Below, piece by piece: positions 22,633 through 30,623 of a stretch of DNA of 46,314 nt. The notes beneath the pieces were generated by a model. It was not told the origin of the DNA. It saw only the letters and a program-made list of their open reading frames with translations, and did not search any database. Origin of the DNA: Methanocella sp. PtaU1.Bin125 (GTDB lineage: Archaea > Halobacteriota > Methanocellia > Methanocellales > Methanocellaceae). The number at the start of each line of letters is the position of its first letter. Position 1 is the stretch's first letter. Location of the stretch: contig MVRA01000058.1 of assembly GCA_002067315.1 (NCBI GenBank), forward strand, positions 1 through 46,314. Reading direction: 5' to 3'. The translations under genes were made by a program, and so were the position numbers.

Positions 22633-23571
22633 ATGCAGGACTTTCTCGTTGACACGTACGGGCGGAAGATCAGCAGCCTCCGGGTCTCGCTGACCAACCG
22701 CTGTAACCTCCGGTGTATCTACTGCCACAACGAGGGCGAGAACAACAGCGGAAAAGAGATCACCGTCGACGAGGTGGCGCAGATCGCCCGGATAGCGGCG
22801 AGGCACGGCGTCGACAAGATCAAGTTCTCGGGCGGCGAGCCGCTGCTGCGCACGGACTTCGAGGACATCCTGCGGGCATTACCGGACCTGCGGGACGTGT
22901 CGGTGACCACCAACGGCACCCTGCTGGCGCCGCGGGCGCAGAGCCTGAAGGACAGCGGGCTGGACCGGGTCAACGTGAGCCTGGACTCGCTGAGCCCCGA
23001 CCGGTTCGACTTTATCACGAAGTGCCCTGCCGGCTATATCGAGCGGGTGCTCGACGGCATCAGCGTCGCCCTCGACGTCGGCCTGACGCCGGTGAAGATC
23101 AACATGGTCTACCTCAAGGACGTCAACGAGGACGAGGTCGAGAAGATGATCGACTTCATCCGGGGCAAGCCGCTGGTCCTGCAGGTGATCGAGCTGATGA
23201 ACTTCAAGGGCGCGTTCAGCTACCACGCCGACGTGGCCGCGCTGGAGCAGAAGATCAAGGCGAAAGCGGACAAATTCGTCTGCCGCGAGATGCACCGGCG
23301 GACGAAGTACTACCTGGACGGCGCCGAGGTCGAGATCGTCCGGCCGATCGATAACTCCGAGTTCTGCATGAACTGTAACCGGCTCCGCGTCACGTCCGAC
23401 TGCAAATTAAAGCCGTGCCTGCTGCGTAACGACAACCTGGTCAGCGTACGCGGCATGACGGATGAAGAGCTCGAGAGAGCCTTGCGGCACACGGTCAGTA
23501 TCAGGGAACCGTTCTTCAAGAGCCTGAGCTCCCATATCCCGGGCAAGGGCAAGGCAAAGATGCCGGAATAA
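22633..23571 (+). CDS. moaA: GTP 3',8-cyclase (molybdenum cofactor synthesis)
   Basis: 312 residues. A radical SAM enzyme that rearranges GTP in the first step to molybdopterin, needed in methanogens for formylmethanofuran dehydrogenase. N-terminal cluster C24-x3-C28-x2-C31 (RCNLRCIYCHN), SGGEPLLR, and the second cluster CMNC-x13-C (CMNCNRLRVTSDC then KLKPC) are present. The C-terminus is KAKMPE and lacks the Gly-Gly seen in bacterial MoaA. ATG 22633; another ATG 12 nt upstream is out of frame. No other moa genes are adjacent. Confidence 0.92.
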   Translation: MQDFLVDTYGRKISSLRVSLTNRCNLRCIYCHNEGENNSGKEITVDEVAQIARIAARHGVDKIKFSGGEPLLRTDFEDILRALPDLRDVSVTTNGTLLAPRAQSLKDSGLDRVNVSLDSLSPDRFDFITKCPAGYIERVLDGISVALDVGLTPVKINMVYLKDVNEDEVEKMIDFIRGKPLVLQVIELMNFKGAFSYHADVAALEQKIKAKADKFVCREMHRRTKYYLDGAEVEIVRPIDNSEFCMNCNRLRVTSDCKLKPCLLRNDNLVSVRGMTDEELERALRHTVSIREPFFKSLSSHIPGKGKAKMPE

Positions 23572-23635
23572 TGGCAGCGTCCCGTCACACGGCGTGATTG
23601 CAGGCCCGTTTTTTCAAAGCTATTGCACCTGACGT

Positions 23636-24244
23636 CTATGTGACCTTCGCGTTCCAGGACCGCAGGAACTCTTCTTCCCCGACAGACTGCAATTGCTCCT
23701 GGTTGTCCAGAAAATTTTGGCCATACTTTAGCCACCGTTTCGCAAAGGCCTTGAACTTTTTACAGGGATATTCCGGGCACTGGTGACAGTGTACGATGCC
23801 TTTTTCCTTGCAACAGAGATGGAAAGTCTTGCAGCGCTCGCACCGGTCCGTGCGGGCAGCGCCGGGGCAGGGCTTCCGTTCCCGGGTGTAGACGGGACAG
23901 CCGCCGCAGAAGCAGCCGCAGGCGGGCACTCTGCCTTCATAAGTCTTCAGCTTATTCACGCTCACTCCTCCCGCCGGCCTGCCGCAACGGTCGCACCGGT
24001 AGTGGTAGAACCTGACGGTGCCGCCGCAGTACGGGCACGTGGACCGGCGCCTCTGCCAGGCGATGTACTCTTCCGGCCCCATCTCTTTCATCTTTCCGAA
24101 GATCCCCGGGATCTCGTGCCGGTACCGGAACTCCGGCTCTCCGACGTGCGGGTCGAGCAGCTTCTTCCGGTAGATGGTACAGGGGAACCGGCCGCACTCG
24201 ATACAATATGATACCTTTTCCGCATGATAGCAGCAGTTCCTCAC
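23636..24244 (-). CDS. Cysteine-rich DUF3795-like protein
   Basis: 202 residues with more than 20 cysteines, no signal peptide. The N-terminal CCYHAEKVSYCIECGRFPC and the C-terminal CGCFCGGCPVYTRERKPCPG...CERCKTFHLCCKEKGIVHC with CPEYPCKKF are DUF3795-type blocks, and a zinc ribbon (CPYCGG...CDRCGRP) lies between. Probably binds zinc or Fe-S clusters. The start is likely GTG 24244, because a stop codon lies just upstream in frame and an overlapping ATG upstream is in another frame. A TATA-like ttatatc is about 55 nt before the start. It converges with moaA. Confidence 0.7.
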   Translation of the reverse strand: MRNCCYHAEKVSYCIECGRFPCTIYRKKLLDPHVGEPEFRYRHEIPGIFGKMKEMGPEEYIAWQRRRSTCPYCGGTVRFYHYRCDRCGRPAGGVSVNKLKTYEGRVPACGCFCGGCPVYTRERKPCPGAARTDRCERCKTFHLCCKEKGIVHCHQCPEYPCKKFKAFAKRWLKYGQNFLDNQEQLQSVGEEEFLRSWNAKVT

Positions 24245-24392
24245 AGTCAGTCATGCTCGCCCTGTCAACAATGGTGAGATTAGGACTGTAGATATAAGTG
24301 ACTATTGTTTTCACCCCCTTCGCCCGGGGGCCGGGAGTATCGTTTCACGGCGCTATGTCCGCCTCGTACAAACTATTTTAACCATCGCGGCA

Positions 24393-24404
24393 TATGTATA
24401 ATAA
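24393..24404 (+). promoter_or_regulatory. TATA box of the nif3-like operon
   Basis: atgtataataat, centred 25 nt before ATG 24423, with no Shine-Dalgarno at the start codon. Typical leaderless layout. Confidence 0.6.
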
Positions 24405-24422
24405 TCGTAAATCGGAGTATGT

Positions 24423-25163
24423 ATGGAGCTTTCTGAGCTGGTCCGCACGCTGGAGGAGATCGCGCCCCCGGAGCTGGCGGAAGAGACGGACGAGGGCCGG
24501 ATCGGCCTGATCGTGCCCGGGACGAGGGACGTGAAAAAGATAGCCATAGCGCTGGACCCGACGCCCGCGGTCATCAGGAAAGCGGCTGACGCCGGAGCGA
24601 ACGCACTGATCGTCCACCACACGCTCATCTGGAACCCGCTGACGTCCATCGACTACGGCCTGGCCCGCTCGCTCAAGACGCTGCTCGATCATCGCATGTC
24701 GCTGTACGCGATGCACACGAACTACGACCGCGCCCCCGGGGGCGTGAACGACACGCTGGCCGCCCTGCTCGGGCTGACGAGCGTCGTGTCCATCGACCTG
24801 GCCTGTGCCGGCTTGATCGAAAAGCAGAGCCTCGCGACGTTCGCGGCCGCCGCGGCGAAGGCGCTGCGCACGGACGTCGGGGTGGTCGGCGACATGGATA
24901 AGAAGATCTGCACCGTGGTCACCTCGGCCGGGAGCGGCTTCCGGGAGGCGCTGCCCGTCGCAAAGCGGCTCAACGCCGACGTGCTGCTCTCCTCGGAACT
25001 GAAGCACGACGTGATCCGGGACCGGGGCGACGTCGCCCTGATCAGCGCGCCGCACTACTTCACCGAGGCCCCGGCGATGAAAAAGCTGGCCGACCGGCTC
25101 AACGATGCGCTCCCGGCCGAGTTCATCGACGACCCGCCGGCGATCAGGGTGATCCGGGCGTGA
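24423..25163 (+). CDS. Nif3-like dinuclear metal centre protein
   Basis: 246 residues. NIF3/YbgI family: conserved metal ligands in LIVHHTLIW (HHT near residues 60-62), in MHTNYDRAPGGVNDTLA (about 99) and in the late SAPHYFTEAPAMKKLA segment (His, Glu). The family binds two metals; a general role is not settled, though some members are annotated as GTP cyclohydrolase I type 2. It is the first gene of an operon, and its stop overlaps the GTG start of the SWIM protein. Confidence 0.88.
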   Translation: MELSELVRTLEEIAPPELAEETDEGRIGLIVPGTRDVKKIAIALDPTPAVIRKAADAGANALIVHHTLIWNPLTSIDYGLARSLKTLLDHRMSLYAMHTNYDRAPGGVNDTLAALLGLTSVVSIDLACAGLIEKQSLATFAAAAAKALRTDVGVVGDMDKKICTVVTSAGSGFREALPVAKRLNADVLLSSELKHDVIRDRGDVALISAPHYFTEAPAMKKLADRLNDALPAEFIDDPPAIRVIRA

Positions 25164-25510
25164 GCGTGCTGGAAGAGCTGATGACCGCCGGACACCTCAC
25201 GGCCGAGCTTGAGCAAAAGATCGCCCGGGAGCACGGCATCAGGGGCCGGAAAGCCATCGACCTGGTCCGCGCGGGGCGGGTGAAGAAGTACCGGGACTTC
25301 TTCGTCGTGGAAGGCAAGGGCGACCTGTACGTCGTGGAAGGCGACTTCTGCACCTGCCGGGACTACCTGTACCGGCTGTCGAAGAACGGCGGGCTGTGCT
25401 ACCACTCGCTGGCCGTCCGCATCGCCGCCGCCACCGGGGAATACGAGCCGGTGGACGAGTGGTACTCCGATCACATCCTGCGGCGCGAGTACGGAGAGGG
25501 ACAAACATGA
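25160..25510 (+). CDS. SWIM zinc-finger protein
   Basis: 116 residues. An N-terminal helical part (1-45) is followed by a short beta region and a SWIM-type motif C-x-C-xn-C-x-H (FCTCRDYLYRLSKNGGLCYH, about 68-87). SWIM fingers bind DNA or proteins. GTG 25160 overlaps the nif3 stop by 4 nt (GTGA), and the stop overlaps the next ATG by 4 nt (ATGA), so the three genes are translated together. A shared job with Nif3 and NifX-like proteins is implied by coupling only. Confidence 0.75.
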   Translation: MSVLEELMTAGHLTAELEQKIAREHGIRGRKAIDLVRAGRVKKYRDFFVVEGKGDLYVVEGDFCTCRDYLYRLSKNGGLCYHSLAVRIAAATGEYEPVDEWYSDHILRREYGEGQT

Positions 25511-25869
25511 GAGTGTGCATACCCAACAACGATCGAAAAGTTTCACGCCACTTCGGCAAAGCGACCGAGTTCGCGATCGTCACGATCGAGGACGGCAAGT
25601 TCGTAAAGGGAGAGGTCGTCCCGAACCCGGGCCGGGAAACGGTCAAGGTCCCGGTCTTCGTCGCCGGGCTCGGCGTGACCCACGTGATCGCCGCCGGCAT
25701 CGGCAACCCGGCCGTCGCGCTGCTGAACGAGCAGGGCATCGAGGTCTACTCGGGCGCGATGGGCATGGTGGACACCGTGCTGGAACGGTTCATGAAAGGC
25801 GAGCTTGCGAGCAAGAAAATGAGCTGCGCCGGCGAGAACAAGTGCGGGGCCCAACACCCCAAAGACTAA
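25507..25869 (+). CDS. NifX/NifB-C-terminal-like protein (COG1433)
   Basis: 120 residues. MRVCIPNNDRKVSRHFGKATEFAIVTIEDGKF and GVTHVIAAGIGNPAVALLNEQGIEVYSGAMG match the dinitrogenase iron-molybdenum-cofactor-biosynthesis fold (NifX, NafY, MTH1175-like). Such small proteins bind metal clusters; outside nitrogen-fixing operons their task is unclear. The tail has two cysteines (SCAGENKCG). ATG 25507 is in a 4-nt overlap with the SWIM gene. The stop is followed at once by the R2 palindrome. Confidence 0.88.
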   Translation: MRVCIPNNDRKVSRHFGKATEFAIVTIEDGKFVKGEVVPNPGRETVKVPVFVAGLGVTHVIAAGIGNPAVALLNEQGIEVYSGAMGMVDTVLERFMKGELASKKMSCAGENKCGAQHPKD

Positions 25870-26154
25870 GCCGCCAAGTTTCCAAGAAGAGTCGCCAGGG
25901 CGCCACTGTAGAAACTAAGAGTCGCCAGGGCGCCAAGATCTTTTTAAATTCAAGATTCCAAGGTACTAAGAAGATACAGGGATGCTGAGTCTAATTTTTA
26001 TTTACGTTGTCAAGTATAAATGAAGTTGTCTAAACTGATATTATATTTATTCTTAGCTACTTGGCGCCTTGAAACAAAAAAATCACTTGGCCTCTTGGCG
26101 CCTCTTAGTTTCTACAGTGGCGCCTTGGCGACTCTTCGTGGAAACTTGGCGGCT
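25870..26154. repeat. R2 long palindrome between convergent genes, copy b
   Basis: The 52 nt at 25870-25921 are the reverse complement of 26102-26153 with two mismatches. The arms start directly after the nifX-like stop (25867-25869) and end one base before the orc1 stop (26155-26157). Shared arm motifs with copy a (gtagaaactaagag, gccgcca) show one family. The central 180 bp are AT-rich and not conserved. No gene is visible. Confidence 0.92.
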
Positions 26155-27282
26155 TCAGAGGTCGATGCGTCGTTCGACTTCTTTCGGGTCGTACTTCAGC
26201 GACACCAGCCGGCTCTGGCCGCGGGTGCCCTTGCCGGTGCTGCTCAGCGTGACCAGCTTGAGGGTCTCGAGGCGGTTCACCATCTCGTAGAACGACGTGT
26301 AGCCCAGGCCGGTCTTTTCCTTGAAGCAGTCGTACAGCTCGCCGGACATGAGCTCCTGCTTGCCGACGTCGATCATGCACTTCAGGATGACCTTCTCCTC
26401 CTTCTTCAGGCTCCGGACCACGTAGTTCAGGTGCACGTACCGCGAGCCCTCGTAGGCCTTCGCCACGTCCTCGGCGGAGATGGTACGGCTCGCCCGGCGC
26501 TCGGCGTTCAGCCCGGCGCGCTTGAGCATGTTGATGCCCACCCGCAGGTCGCCGGTCTCCGCCGTGTAGCCGGTGACGACGTCCAGGAGCTCGTCGGAGA
26601 TGACGTTGGGGAAGAAGCCGTAGCGGATGCGGTACCGCAGGATGTCCTTGATCTCCTCGCGGGTGTACTGCGGAAACACGATCTCCTCGGGCAGGAACAC
26701 GGACTGCACCTGGGGGGAGAGGTCTTTCGCCATGTCCAGCGTCATATCGCTTAAAATCGAGATCACGCCCACTTTGGCGCCGGGCTGCACCTCGTGCATG
26801 CGCAGCAGCGAGTAGAGTACATCATCGATCTCCTTGCTCATCATCAGGTAGTTGATATCGTCCAGCGCGACGATGAGGACCTTCTTCTTCTCGACCAGGT
26901 GCTTGGCGATCTGGGAGAACAGCTTCTTGAACGAGATGCCGGAGGACGGGGGCGGGTAGCCGAACAGCTTCTTGAACACCTGCGCGAAGATCGCGTACCG
27001 CGTCGAGTCCACCTGGCAGTTGATGTAGACGGGCAGGACCTTCTGGGTGGCGTTCTCCACCTCTTCGAAGACTTTAAGCACTGCGGACGTCTTGCCCGTG
27101 CCGGGCGCGCCCCGGCAGTAGGCGTTGAGCGGCGTGGCGCCGCGGAGGGCCGGGCCGATGCTGAACTGGAGCGACCGCATCTGCGACTCCCGGTGCAGGA
27201 GGTTCTCCGGCAGGAAGTCGAGCTCGAAGTACTGCTCCTCCCTGAAGATGGTCTGGTCCCACAATAACAGGTCCTTGTTCAT
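26155..27282 (-). CDS. Orc1/Cdc6 replication initiator
   Basis: 375 residues. AAA+ ATPase that binds origins and loads MCM helicase. Walker A GAPGTGKT (58-65), Walker B VLIVALDD (135-142), sensor region VGVISILSD, then lid and C-terminal winged helix (about 295-375, GLGYTSFYEMVNRLETLKLVTL). ATG 27282 has cggagg 7 nt upstream; the longer frame to 27321 lacks support. The upstream 130 bp contain nested dyads. I cannot tell which of the lineage's Cdc6 paralogues this is. Confidence 0.93.
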   Translation of the reverse strand: MNKDLLLWDQTIFREEQYFELDFLPENLLHRESQMRSLQFSIGPALRGATPLNAYCRGAPGTGKTSAVLKVFEEVENATQKVLPVYINCQVDSTRYAIFAQVFKKLFGYPPPSSGISFKKLFSQIAKHLVEKKKVLIVALDDINYLMMSKEIDDVLYSLLRMHEVQPGAKVGVISILSDMTLDMAKDLSPQVQSVFLPEEIVFPQYTREEIKDILRYRIRYGFFPNVISDELLDVVTGYTAETGDLRVGINMLKRAGLNAERRASRTISAEDVAKAYEGSRYVHLNYVVRSLKKEEKVILKCMIDVGKQELMSGELYDCFKEKTGLGYTSFYEMVNRLETLKLVTLSSTGKGTRGQSRLVSLKYDPKEVERRIDL

Positions 27283-27347
27283 AAGCGGCCTCCGATGCCC
27301 GGGCACGGCAGCAGTGAGCATAAGGTCGGGCGCTGCCTCCCGGCAAT

Positions 27348-27418
27348 AATACTTTCAATTTGCTTTAGTATGTGCTTGTCCCCTTAATATACTAACGGGA
27401 ATGCGCAGTGAAAGTATT
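27348..27418. promoter_or_regulatory. Nested inverted repeats upstream of orc1/cdc6
   Basis: Outer repeat aatactttca (27348-27357) / tgaaagtatt (27409-27418), inner repeat ttagtat (27365-27371) / atactaa (27389-27395), nearly concentric around 27381. The region is AT-rich compared with its surroundings and lies 65-135 nt before the initiator gene. It could be an operator, an origin element or both. I see no clear match to the classical ORB consensus. Confidence 0.45.
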
Positions 27419-27600
27419 GTTTCTTTGATGATAAATAGCTTCTGCAGGCCTGTTTTTAGTATTTTCGGAACATGCAGGTTAGATCACGGTCAAAGACGCC
27501 AGGATTTGTTGATGGCAAACGGGTGTTTTCGTGTGAAAGGAAAGAAAAATATCTCCTATCCGGGGGTCGCTGTAGCCCTGATGTCATGTGTGACGGAACT
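27419..27600. other. Spacer with degenerate repeat fragments
   Basis: No credible gene. ttgatgataaatag (about 27424) echoes 17932-17946, so decayed pieces of the R1/R3 surroundings are present. Confidence 0.4.
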
Positions 27601-27720
27601 CAGGGCGCGGTTAAAGACCGCAGAGACCGCAGCTTTCCTTTTAGTTTTTCACAATGCCTATCTATAAGAAAAACTGCGGTCTCTGCGCTCCTCTGCGGTC
27701 TCTGCGGCCTTTAACCATGT
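27601..27720. repeat. R3 palindromic repeat
   Basis: Left arm 27609-27632 (ggttaaagaccgcagagacc...) is the reverse complement of 27693-27716 with one mismatch. An extra partial copy of the right arm (ctgcggtctctgcgc) lies at 27674-27688. Related edges occur at 17903-17925 and 18206-18253, and a fragment at 45783-45800. Confidence 0.85.
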
Positions 27721-27739
27721 GGCCGTTCCTTCACGCATA

Positions 27740-27783
27740 GCAGGACAACGACCCAATTTTCATCATATCATACCTGACAAGTG
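27740..27783 (-). repeat. Dispersed motif, single reverse copy
   Basis: On the minus strand this reads ttgtcaggtatgatatgatg followed by aaaa, closely matching the three copies near 45825, 46010 and 46240 (ggtcaggta...atgatgaaaa). It lies just beyond the stop of the ferredoxin-type gene. Confidence 0.6.
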
Positions 27784-27813
27784 CACCTAACATCAGACGA
27801 CATCTGGCGGCAC

Positions 27814-28680
27814 CTATTTGACCATTTCGAGGAACTCTTCCAGGTACATGGTCCCCGGCAGCGGGGTCGCGCGCGCGGCGGGCTCGATGGGGAATATTTT
27901 CAGCACCCCCGGCCTGCAGACGGTCTCGCACCGGCCGCAGCCCTTGCATCGCGCCGGGTCGACGGACGGCCCGCGGTGGATGTCGACGGTGATCGCGCCG
28001 AACGGGCAGACGTGCACGCAGTTGGTACAGCGCGTGCAGTCTTCGACGGGCGTCACGACCTTCGAGATGCCGAAGCCGGCGATGCCGTCGATGAACGCGC
28101 GGGAAGCCTTCCGGGTCTTGAAGGCGAGGCAGCAGCAGGGGCAGCACGAGCACAGCTCCACGGTGCTGCGGGGGTCGGCGCCGATGGCGTGGAACTCGGT
28201 GGTGGACCAGATCACGTTCGTGATCAGCCCCAGAGTGCGGGCCCGTTCGAGGTGCGCCAGCGCGTCCTCTTTCGTTATCGGGTGCACCCGGCCGTGCAGC
28301 CCGATCTTGCGCGCGCCCTGGCCGAGGAACAGGCAGCCCAGGCCGATCGGGTAGTCCCGGCAGCTGTGGCTTTCCCGGCAGAAGCAGACGTCGGTGGCGG
28401 CGATGTACGAGGCACCGTCCACGAGGCGCCGGGCCGCGTCAAAAGGCACCACCGCCGGGTTGCTCTTGATGGCCGCGCCCACCGGGATGGTGACGGTCCC
28501 TGCCGACCCATCGGCGGGAATCGTAAGCACCCGGAGCCGCTTCTGCGCGGCCATGCGGTCGATCAGCGTGCCGACCAGCGGCAGCCGTGACAGCTTCAGT
28601 CCCGCGCTGACCGCCCGGTATGTCAGGGCGCCGACGACGCCGTAGCCCTTGCCCCCAGAAGCACTGTCTTTTTCCGGCAT
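27814..28680 (-). CDS. Ferredoxin-type iron-sulfur protein with extra cysteine clusters
   Basis: 288 residues, predicted soluble. The middle has CFCRESHSCRDYPIGLGCLFLG (about 99-120) and ELCSCCPCCCLAF (about 176-188). The C-terminal part has two ferredoxin [4Fe-4S] motifs, CTRCTNCVHVCPFGAI and CKGCGRCETVCRPGVL; the second has Arg after its last Cys instead of Pro. This architecture occurs in methanogen electron carriers, but the partner is not evident here. ATG 28680 with a TATA box at 28704-28713 (leaderless). Confidence 0.82.
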   Translation of the reverse strand: MPEKDSASGGKGYGVVGALTYRAVSAGLKLSRLPLVGTLIDRMAAQKRLRVLTIPADGSAGTVTIPVGAAIKSNPAVVPFDAARRLVDGASYIAATDVCFCRESHSCRDYPIGLGCLFLGQGARKIGLHGRVHPITKEDALAHLERARTLGLITNVIWSTTEFHAIGADPRSTVELCSCCPCCCLAFKTRKASRAFIDGIAGFGISKVVTPVEDCTRCTNCVHVCPFGAITVDIHRGPSVDPARCKGCGRCETVCRPGVLKIFPIEPAARATPLPGTMYLEEFLEMVK

Positions 28681-28703
28681 ACGGGCTAACGTTACGCGCT
28701 TAT

Positions 28704-28713
28704 AGATTATAAA
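28704..28713 (-). promoter_or_regulatory. TATA box of the ferredoxin-type gene
   Basis: tttataatct on the minus strand, centred about 28 nt before ATG 28680; no Shine-Dalgarno is needed at that spacing. Confidence 0.6.
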
Positions 28714-28750
28714 CTTCTTAGTGCGATGCCGCGAAAAAATGAGGGATCGG

Positions 28751-29563
28751 TCAGGTGATGTGGTACCCGGCCGAAGCCGTATCCCTGGTGACTTCCGGCC
28801 GGTCCCCGACGCTCTGCCGGTAGAACGTCGCGACGATGTACGCCATGGCAGCGTACATGGCGATCATCAGGAAAGGCAACAGCAATATCGTGATGATCAG
28901 CAGCTCGCAGATCAGCAACACAACGCTGAAAACTATGTTCGATGCAATGAGAAGCACTACCATGATCACGGCGCCGCCCGGGTTCGACCTGATCAGGCCG
29001 ACGGCCCGTAGCGGGTTCAGGCCCTGGAGCAGGCTGCCCGTGTCGGCGTATACCGCCCACTGGATCATGTTCAGGAAGAAGAGGACCATGACGAAGGGGA
29101 TCGCCAGCAGCATCAGCGCCATGGCTAAGAAGATCAGGATAGTGCTTTCGGACCCGGCAGCCAGGAACATGAGCAGGAAGCCCGGCGCGAAACAGATCAT
29201 CTCCACGATGACGGCCTCGAGCAGGATGACGGTGGTCAGGGCCCCGTCTTTCACCAGGCCGGCGGGCGACTCGAGCCCCGTGGGCATCACGATGCCGCCG
29301 CCGATCACGGTTTTCATACACTGGATGACGAACCCCAGCAACAGGAAACTCACCGCCAGGGCAGGGAGGTAAGACAGGAGCACCAGGGCAATGACGGCGA
29401 GAGTATTGTCGTAGAACAGGATCATCCCGGAAAACATGATGACCATCATCACGATAATCGACAGCGCAAAGGCTATGCCCCAGACGGCAAGGCCGGTCAC
29501 GTTTGAGACGCTGAATTTCAGCGCATTGACTAAGATATCCCCGGGATTCTCATCGCTAACCAT
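28751..29563 (-). CDS. DUF4013 family membrane protein
   Basis: 270 residues with about six to eight hydrophobic spans. Conserved-looking stretches are the short polar N-terminus (NPGDILVNALKFS), YLPALAVSFLLLGFVIQCMKTVIGGG, and NMIQWAVYADTGSLLQGLNP. This layout fits DUF4013, a family common in methanogens with unknown function. ATG 29563; an AT-rich block (29570-29610) lies upstream. It shares that divergent region with trmO. Confidence 0.75.
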   Translation of the reverse strand: MVSDENPGDILVNALKFSVSNVTGLAVWGIAFALSIIVMMVIMFSGMILFYDNTLAVIALVLLSYLPALAVSFLLLGFVIQCMKTVIGGGIVMPTGLESPAGLVKDGALTTVILLEAVIVEMICFAPGFLLMFLAAGSESTILIFLAMALMLLAIPFVMVLFFLNMIQWAVYADTGSLLQGLNPLRAVGLIRSNPGGAVIMVVLLIASNIVFSVVLLICELLIITILLLPFLMIAMYAAMAYIVATFYRQSVGDRPEVTRDTASAGYHIT

Positions 29564-29670
29564 TTAAATCCTGTGTATAGTGAACGTAATCAATTATTAA
29601 TTTATTCTAATGATTGTTGAATCGCCCCATGCGGGCCCCGGGTCCCGCGAGGTACTGACGTACGCCCTTC

Positions 29671-29680
29671 TTATAAATAT
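29671..29680 (+). promoter_or_regulatory. TATA box of the trmO-dut pair
   Basis: ttataaatat, centred 26 nt before the ATG at 29701. Consistent with a leaderless mRNA covering both genes. Confidence 0.65.
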
Positions 29681-29700
29681 TAAGAGTTCCTAACAGATAT

Positions 29701-30153
29701 ATGATGGAACAGCTCGCGGTCACCGCCATCGGCTATGTGCATAACAGCGCCACGCCGGACATCCACTCGGAGGAGTTCCGGCACCTCGTCTCGGACATCG
29801 TGATCAAGCCGGAGTACGCCGACGGTCTCATGGACATCGAGGAGAACGAGTTCCTGACGATCGTATTCTATTTTAACCGCAACGACGGCGAGTACCGGCT
29901 GCGGCTACACCCCCGGGGCGACGAGGCCCGGCCGATCACCGGCCTCTTTAATACACGAAGCCAGTTCCGGCCCAGCCCGATCGGCGTCACGGTGGTAAAG
30001 CTTATGGCCCGGAAGGGCAATACGCTGGTGGTCGAGGGCCTCGATGCGCTGGACGGGACGCCCGTACTGGACATCAAGCCGCACGTCCTCACGTTCGACG
30101 AAGGGAAGGAGATCGATGATCCAGGGAAAAACCGGGTTAGAAAGCCTCGTTAA
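29701..30153 (+). CDS. TrmO-like (UPF0066/TsaA) SAM-dependent methyltransferase
   Basis: 150 residues. The family methylates N6 of t6A37 in some tRNAs. Motifs are AIGYVHN, LTIVFYFNRN, LRLHPRGDEARPITGLFNTRSQFRPSPIGVTVVKL (the conserved R-x-x-x-P-x-G-V-F-x-x-R-x-P-x-R-P-N-P-I-G-like block), and GLDALDGTPVLDIKPH. ATG 29701 is the first of two adjacent ATGs. The next gene starts inside this one, overlapping 38 nt. Confidence 0.85.
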   Translation: MMEQLAVTAIGYVHNSATPDIHSEEFRHLVSDIVIKPEYADGLMDIEENEFLTIVFYFNRNDGEYRLRLHPRGDEARPITGLFNTRSQFRPSPIGVTVVKLMARKGNTLVVEGLDALDGTPVLDIKPHVLTFDEGKEIDDPGKNRVRKPR

Positions 30154-30622
30154 GGGCGGGCTGGTAGAAGGCGCGGTCGACGCGGCCTCGCAGACACAGG
30201 TGAACGGCCTGGAGCTGACAGTCGCGAGAGTCGAGGCGTTCTACGGCCCGGGGCGCATCGGATTCGACAATGCCGACCGTGCGCTGCCGCTGTACAAAGA
30301 GCTCGAGTGGGGCCGGGACGGGTGGCTGTACCTCCGGGAAGGCTGCTACAAGATCGTCTTCAACGAGATCGTCGCCATTCCGAAGGACATGTGCGCCGTC
30401 GCGCGGCCCCGGTCGAGCCTGCTGCGGATGGGGGCCACGGTCGAGACGGCCGTCTGGGACGCGGGATACCGGGGCCGGAGCGAGGCGCTGCTGATCGTCC
30501 ACAACCCGGCGGGTTTCTATGTCAAGAAGGACGCCCGGGTGATCCAGCTCGTCTTCATGCGGCTCGAGAACGCGGTGAGCCAGGGCTATGCCGGCCGCTA
30601 CATGAACGAGAACATCAATTGA
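30116..30622 (+). CDS. dut: dUTPase, archaeal DCD/Dut type
   Basis: 168 residues. Hydrolyses dUTP to dUMP, keeping uracil out of DNA. RPRSSLLRMGA and AVWDAGYRGR are the phosphate-binding and Asp motifs of the trimeric dUTPase/dCTP-deaminase family. At the place of the deaminase Glu (GHITLEL in dCTP deaminases) this protein reads GRSEALL, so plain dUTPase activity is more likely than deaminase. ATG 30116 has aaggagatcg upstream. The start lies inside trmO by 38 nt; the stop is one base from the convergent kinase stop. Confidence 0.85.
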   Translation: MIQGKTGLESLVKGGLVEGAVDAASQTQVNGLELTVARVEAFYGPGRIGFDNADRALPLYKELEWGRDGWLYLREGCYKIVFNEIVAIPKDMCAVARPRSSLLRMGATVETAVWDAGYRGRSEALLIVHNPAGFYVKKDARVIQLVFMRLENAVSQGYAGRYMNENIN

Positions 30623-30623
30623 G

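Noticed and set aside
27401-27714. Plus-strand ORFs of 80-90 codons upstream of orc1
   Set aside because: They run through the R3 repeat and have no ribosome site or family resemblance.
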